The translations under genes were made by a program, and so were the position numbers. From the NCBI GenBank assembly GCA_002102555.1, contig MCFL01000276.1, positions 1-32,304 on the forward strand: a DNA stretch of 32,304 bases, given 5' to 3'. Source of the DNA: Catenaria anguillulae PL171 (lineage: Eukaryota; Blastocladiomycota; Blastocladiomycetes; Blastocladiales; Catenariaceae). Under the pieces are notes generated by a model. The model was not told the origin of the DNA. It searched no databases and saw nothing but the letters and a program-made list of their open reading frames with translations. Shown here one piece after another: positions 29,256 to 32,304 of the stretch. Each line of letters begins with the position of its first letter. Position 1 is the stretch's first letter.

Positions 29256-29636
29256 TCACGTTCGTGGTGATCCAGCATGAAGAGAGAGTGGGTGAGGAGA
29301 AATGGGTTGACTGCGCCAGAGGCATAGTGGGATCCCTAAGCGAATAGCCGCCGTGACAGACGGTATGCAGCACCGGAAATCCTCGTGCAATGCACTCTGA
29401 CATGCTAACCGATCGTACTCGCCAGGCCTCTCACCTCGATTCCATTCACCAACAGTCTGCTTCTCATTTGGCAACACCAACCAATCGAACCGCGACTTCC
29501 AAGTTTTTGCAAACCGCCCAAATATGCCCGAGGGATCACTTGCCTCAGCTGCAGCTGTTGCTGCCGGCGCAACGGCGGCCGCTTCTTCTGGCGTCGTGTC
29601 GCGGTGGCCAGCTCCGTGGCATCCTTGACCTTGCAT
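29256..29636 (-). CDS. Small hypothetical protein divergent from MDN1
   Basis: ATG 29636 opens a frame of 126 residues. The first two-thirds look coding: an Ala/Pro-rich stretch (EEAAAVAPAATAAAEASDPSG) resembling an import-type or linker sequence, then GRFAKTWKSRFDWLVLPNEKQTVGEWNRG, rich in aromatic and charged residues. Past that point (about 29440) the sequence looks less protein-like, and a GTGAGA donor-like site occurs there, so the true 3' end may lie in another exon. I do not recognise the family. Its ATG lies 68 bp from the MDN1 ATG on the other strand. Confidence 0.35.
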   Translation of the reverse strand: MQGQGCHGAGHRDTTPEEAAAVAPAATAAAEASDPSGIFGRFAKTWKSRFDWLVLPNEKQTVGEWNRGERPGEYDRLACQSALHEDFRCCIPSVTAAIRLGIPLCLWRSQPISPHPLSLHAGSPRT

Positions 29637-29703
29637 GATCAGGTTCGTTTCCCAGGATTTGCATCTCATTGCCTCTCAGGCCTTGACTGACACTTTGCGT
29701 GAT

Positions 29704-32304
29704 ATGCAACCAAATCAACAGTCTTCGAATGCGGCACTTGCCATCACCGATTTTCGCTTTGACCTCTCGGCACCGCTCGCCGCGTTACACTCGATTCATT
29801 CGTCCAACTCGCGCGTGTCCGACCTGGCTGCCGCGCTGTCCACCAACGCGGCCGTGCCCGATCGCCACGCAAAGCTCGCCATTCTCAATGGCTTGTCACT
29901 CGCGCTCCTTGACCCTCTGCTTACCGAGGACATTTTGCGTCTTTTTCGACCACTCGTCATTGACCTGGTCGCACGCCTGGTCAACAAGACGCCCGAGCCA
30001 GAAACACCGTCGTATTCGCCCGATGCCAGCAAGCCGGGAAAACGGCGGAGGACCCAGCAAGAGGTTGATGAGGCCAGTCTTGTTCCAGATGACGGTGCGT
30101 TTCTTCTCCTGGGATGTGGCTAAAAGGAACCCACACCGCTAACAACGGGTATCCCCATTTAGATTCGTCAATGGACATTGACACCCCAGTTCTCTCGTCC
30201 CACGACCTCTCCACGCACGAGCTCACATGCATTGCCCTGGCCAAACTTGTCCTCGTTGCCCCGCAAATCAAACCTTTAGTTGTCCAATATTTCGCGTCGC
30301 ATCCGTCACCCGTCGACCGCTTAATTCGCCTCTCGGCCACGTCGTCGCCGTCGTCCTTGTCGGATGTTACCGGTGCCCAGGTCCTCATTGCAACCTACCG
30401 CCTGCTCACTACGCCATCCTTGACACAGCAACTCGCGCATCGCTGGGACTTGTTCCCTTGCGCGCCATTGCACTCGATCCGGCCAACGCCCGCGGCCGTG
30501 CGCATCCCCGCCGCACACGTTGTTGCCGAATACTTGCGGCTGACGGATGCAGACCGGTCGCGATTCCTTGACACGACTGCCCAAGCATGTCCCCGAGAGC
30601 AAGTACAAGATGTTTGCCCTTGAGCAAGCCGCCTACGTCCAGCGACTCCAAAGCGGCCTGGGGTCGAAATCCCGCAGGCGGATGGTGACGCATGGGTCGT
30701 CACGGGCGATCACTTGACGTCCAATGTCGTGGACGTGTGCGGCATTCTGCTGACCACGTCACCGCACCAGCTTCTTTGTTCCGTCGTCCATGCCTCATCG
30801 CCAACGGACTTGATTCAAACAGCCACCACGCGCCGTAACTCTTTTCCATCTCGCTGGCCCTTTCGCTCGGCGCCCGTCCTGCTCCAAGGCGTCACCGGGT
30901 CGGGCAAAACCGCACTCATCGACTCGCTTGCCGCTCGTTTGCACCACCGTGTCACAAAGATCCATTTGGGCGACCAATCCGACGCCAAATCGCTGCTGGG
31001 CACGTACGTGGCCACATCCACCCCGGGCCAATTCAAATGGTCGCGAGGCGTGCTGACGCGCGCCGTCGAAGACGGGCATTGGCTCGTGCTCGAGGACATG
31101 GACTTGGCCAGCAAGGACGTGATCAGTGTGCTGGTGCCGCTGCTCGAAAAGCGCAAGGTGTACGTTGCGCAGCGCGGGCAAGAGGTCCGTGCACATCCAG
31201 GGTTCCAGTTTTTGCAACCATGGCAGTGGATCCTTACACGGGAGCGCCGAGGGCGGCGCCGCGCAAGGGTTGGGCGCGGGCCTGTGGACGCATGTGCAGG
31301 TCAAGGCATTGCCCAGGGACGAGCTCGCACATGTGTTGACGCGGCGGTTCCCGAGGTTGGCCAGGCTGGCGCCAGTCATGCTGGATGCGTTTGAGAGGGT
31401 GGCTGCTGTGTACCATGACCCGGCCAATCGCAGCAGTTACAAGTCGGGCGGCAGGTACATGTCGACGCGCGACTTGATCAAGTGGTGCAAGCGCGCCGAC
31501 CGGTATGTTCGACCGGGCGATGCGCTCGAGTATGCAAGTGTCGTGAGGGACGAGAATGTCACCGAGCCGCTGATGCGCGAGGCGATGACGTGTTTGTTTG
31601 CATGATCCCGAGCATGGAACTGCGGCGAAAGTGGTCGAGGTGCTGGGCGAGGCACTTGATGTGGGCGAGGTCAAGAGGGGCTGGTTGGTCGACAAGTATG
31701 CGCCAGACGTTGTTCATTTGCGTACGTTTTTCCCTCTCTTCTCGTAACACGGTCGCTCAGCTGTCGTTCTAACTCCATTTTGCACTGAATACAGCCGATG
31801 AAGCAAGTTCCACGCCGGCCGCGCCTCACTCACCATTACCGAACTGCATCGCTCCGTTCCACGGGCCATTCACACCCATTTGCGACCACGGCGCACGCAA
31901 AGCGCCTGCTCGAACGCATTGCTGTGCTGTCGACTTTGCCGAGCCCGTTTTGTTGGTTGGTGAAACCGGTACCGGCAAACCACCGTTGTCCAACATCTCG
32001 CACGTGCTCAATACTCGACTGCATGTCATCAACCTGAGTCAGCAGACCGAATCGTCCGACCTCATGGGCGGATTCAAACCTGCCAATGTCGCGGCCATGG
32101 TTGCGCCGCTCATTGAGGAGTTTTACCCCTTGTTTGGCGCGACATTCTCCGTTCAAGAAGAAATGCAAAGTTTCTCGACTTGGTCAAGCGAGCTCAAGTC
32201 AAGAGCAAGTACGAGGGCCTTGTGACGCTGTTGCACAAGCGTGCAAGATGGCCGCCGACAGGTTCGACAAGCACGATGCATCTGCTGCCGCAGCCGATGA
32301 CGGA
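29704..32304 (+). CDS. MDN1: Midasin (dynein-like AAA+ ribosome-maturation ATPase), 5' part, frame-interrupted
   Basis: Midasin is a giant nuclear ATPase that strips assembly factors from pre-60S ribosomes; only the N-terminal part lies here and it runs off the window. Exon 1 is 29704-30094; intron 30095-30162 (68 nt, GTGCGT to TTTAG, phase 1). AAA1 has Walker A GVTGSGKTAL at 30888 and Walker B LVLEDMDLAS near 31085. Downstream, LWTHVQVK, LTRRFPRL and STRDLIKWCKR match yeast Mdn1 blocks. A further intron (GTACGT to TACAG, about 31722-31794) precedes AAA2 with GETGTGK at 31959 and QTESSDLMGGFKP. Alignment to the family needs at least eight single-base frame changes (near 30590, 30663, 31212, 31250-31290, 31605, 31640, 31930 and 31980, with more near 32160 and 32240). 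After AAA2 Walker A the current frame reads K-P-P where the family has K-T/S, showing a missing base there. A start at ATG 29635 in the same frame is possible. Confidence 0.75.

Noticed and set aside
30606-30680. A 75-nt intron in MDN1 that would bypass two frame changes
   Set aside because: GT and AG ends and phase would work, but the bridging frame (HVPESKYKMFALEQAAYVQRL) has strongly coding third positions, so a pair of indels is favoured. Not fully excluded.
1-32304. CRISPR arrays, tRNA or rRNA genes, transposases, retroelements
   Set aside because: No regular spaced repeats, no tRNA B-box-like core in a foldable context, and no polymerase, integrase or transposase motifs were seen on either strand.

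Overview
The window looks like nuclear DNA of a fungus. Genes are split by short GT-AG introns (about 59-109 nt) with GTACGT/GTACGC/GTATGT-type donors, intergenic spaces are short, and the recognisable products are eukaryotic: S-formylglutathione hydrolase, a Sec14-like CRAL-TRIO protein, a complex I NDUFB2-like subunit and Midasin (MDN1). An early-diverging zoosporic fungus (for example Blastocladiomycota) is my guess from the gene style; it is not proven here.

Layout. 1-2.9 kb: two tandem minus-strand genes of a seven-helix membrane family, the first broken. 2.9-4.3 kb: gene-poor, with a foldback inverted repeat. 4.3-7.0 kb: a six-exon minus-strand gene with Pro-rich N-terminus, a basic NLS-like patch and C-terminal ankyrin-like repeats. 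7.5-8.8 kb: an F-box protein. 9.0-10.5 kb: a third seven-helix copy. 11.4-12.3 kb: S-formylglutathione hydrolase (+). 12.6-13.5 kb: a decayed ankyrin-like pseudogene. 13.9-15.1 kb: a secreted ricin-B-type lectin (+, six exons). 15.4-19.8 kb: a tandem pair of F-box-like paralogs (-), one with an in-frame stop. 20.3-27.7 kb: a duplicated divergent unit, ankyrin-like gene (-) plus CRAL-TRIO gene (+), the second CRAL-TRIO copy carrying five frame changes. 27.7-29.0 kb: a small one-helix protein (-) diverging from an NDUFB2-like gene (+). 29.3-32.3 kb: a small hypothetical gene (-) diverging from the 5' part of MDN1 (+), which runs off the window.

The main theme is local duplication followed by unequal decay: four families (seven-helix, ankyrin-like, F-box-like, CRAL-TRIO) occur in two or three copies and each has at least one damaged member. 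MDN1, an essential gene in yeast, also shows many single-base frame changes here, so some of the 'damage' may be sequencing or assembly indels. No CRISPR, tRNA, rRNA or recognisable transposase was seen. Introns were placed by eye from splice motifs, phase and paralog alignment; combined exon lengths are multiples of three in every model given as intact.
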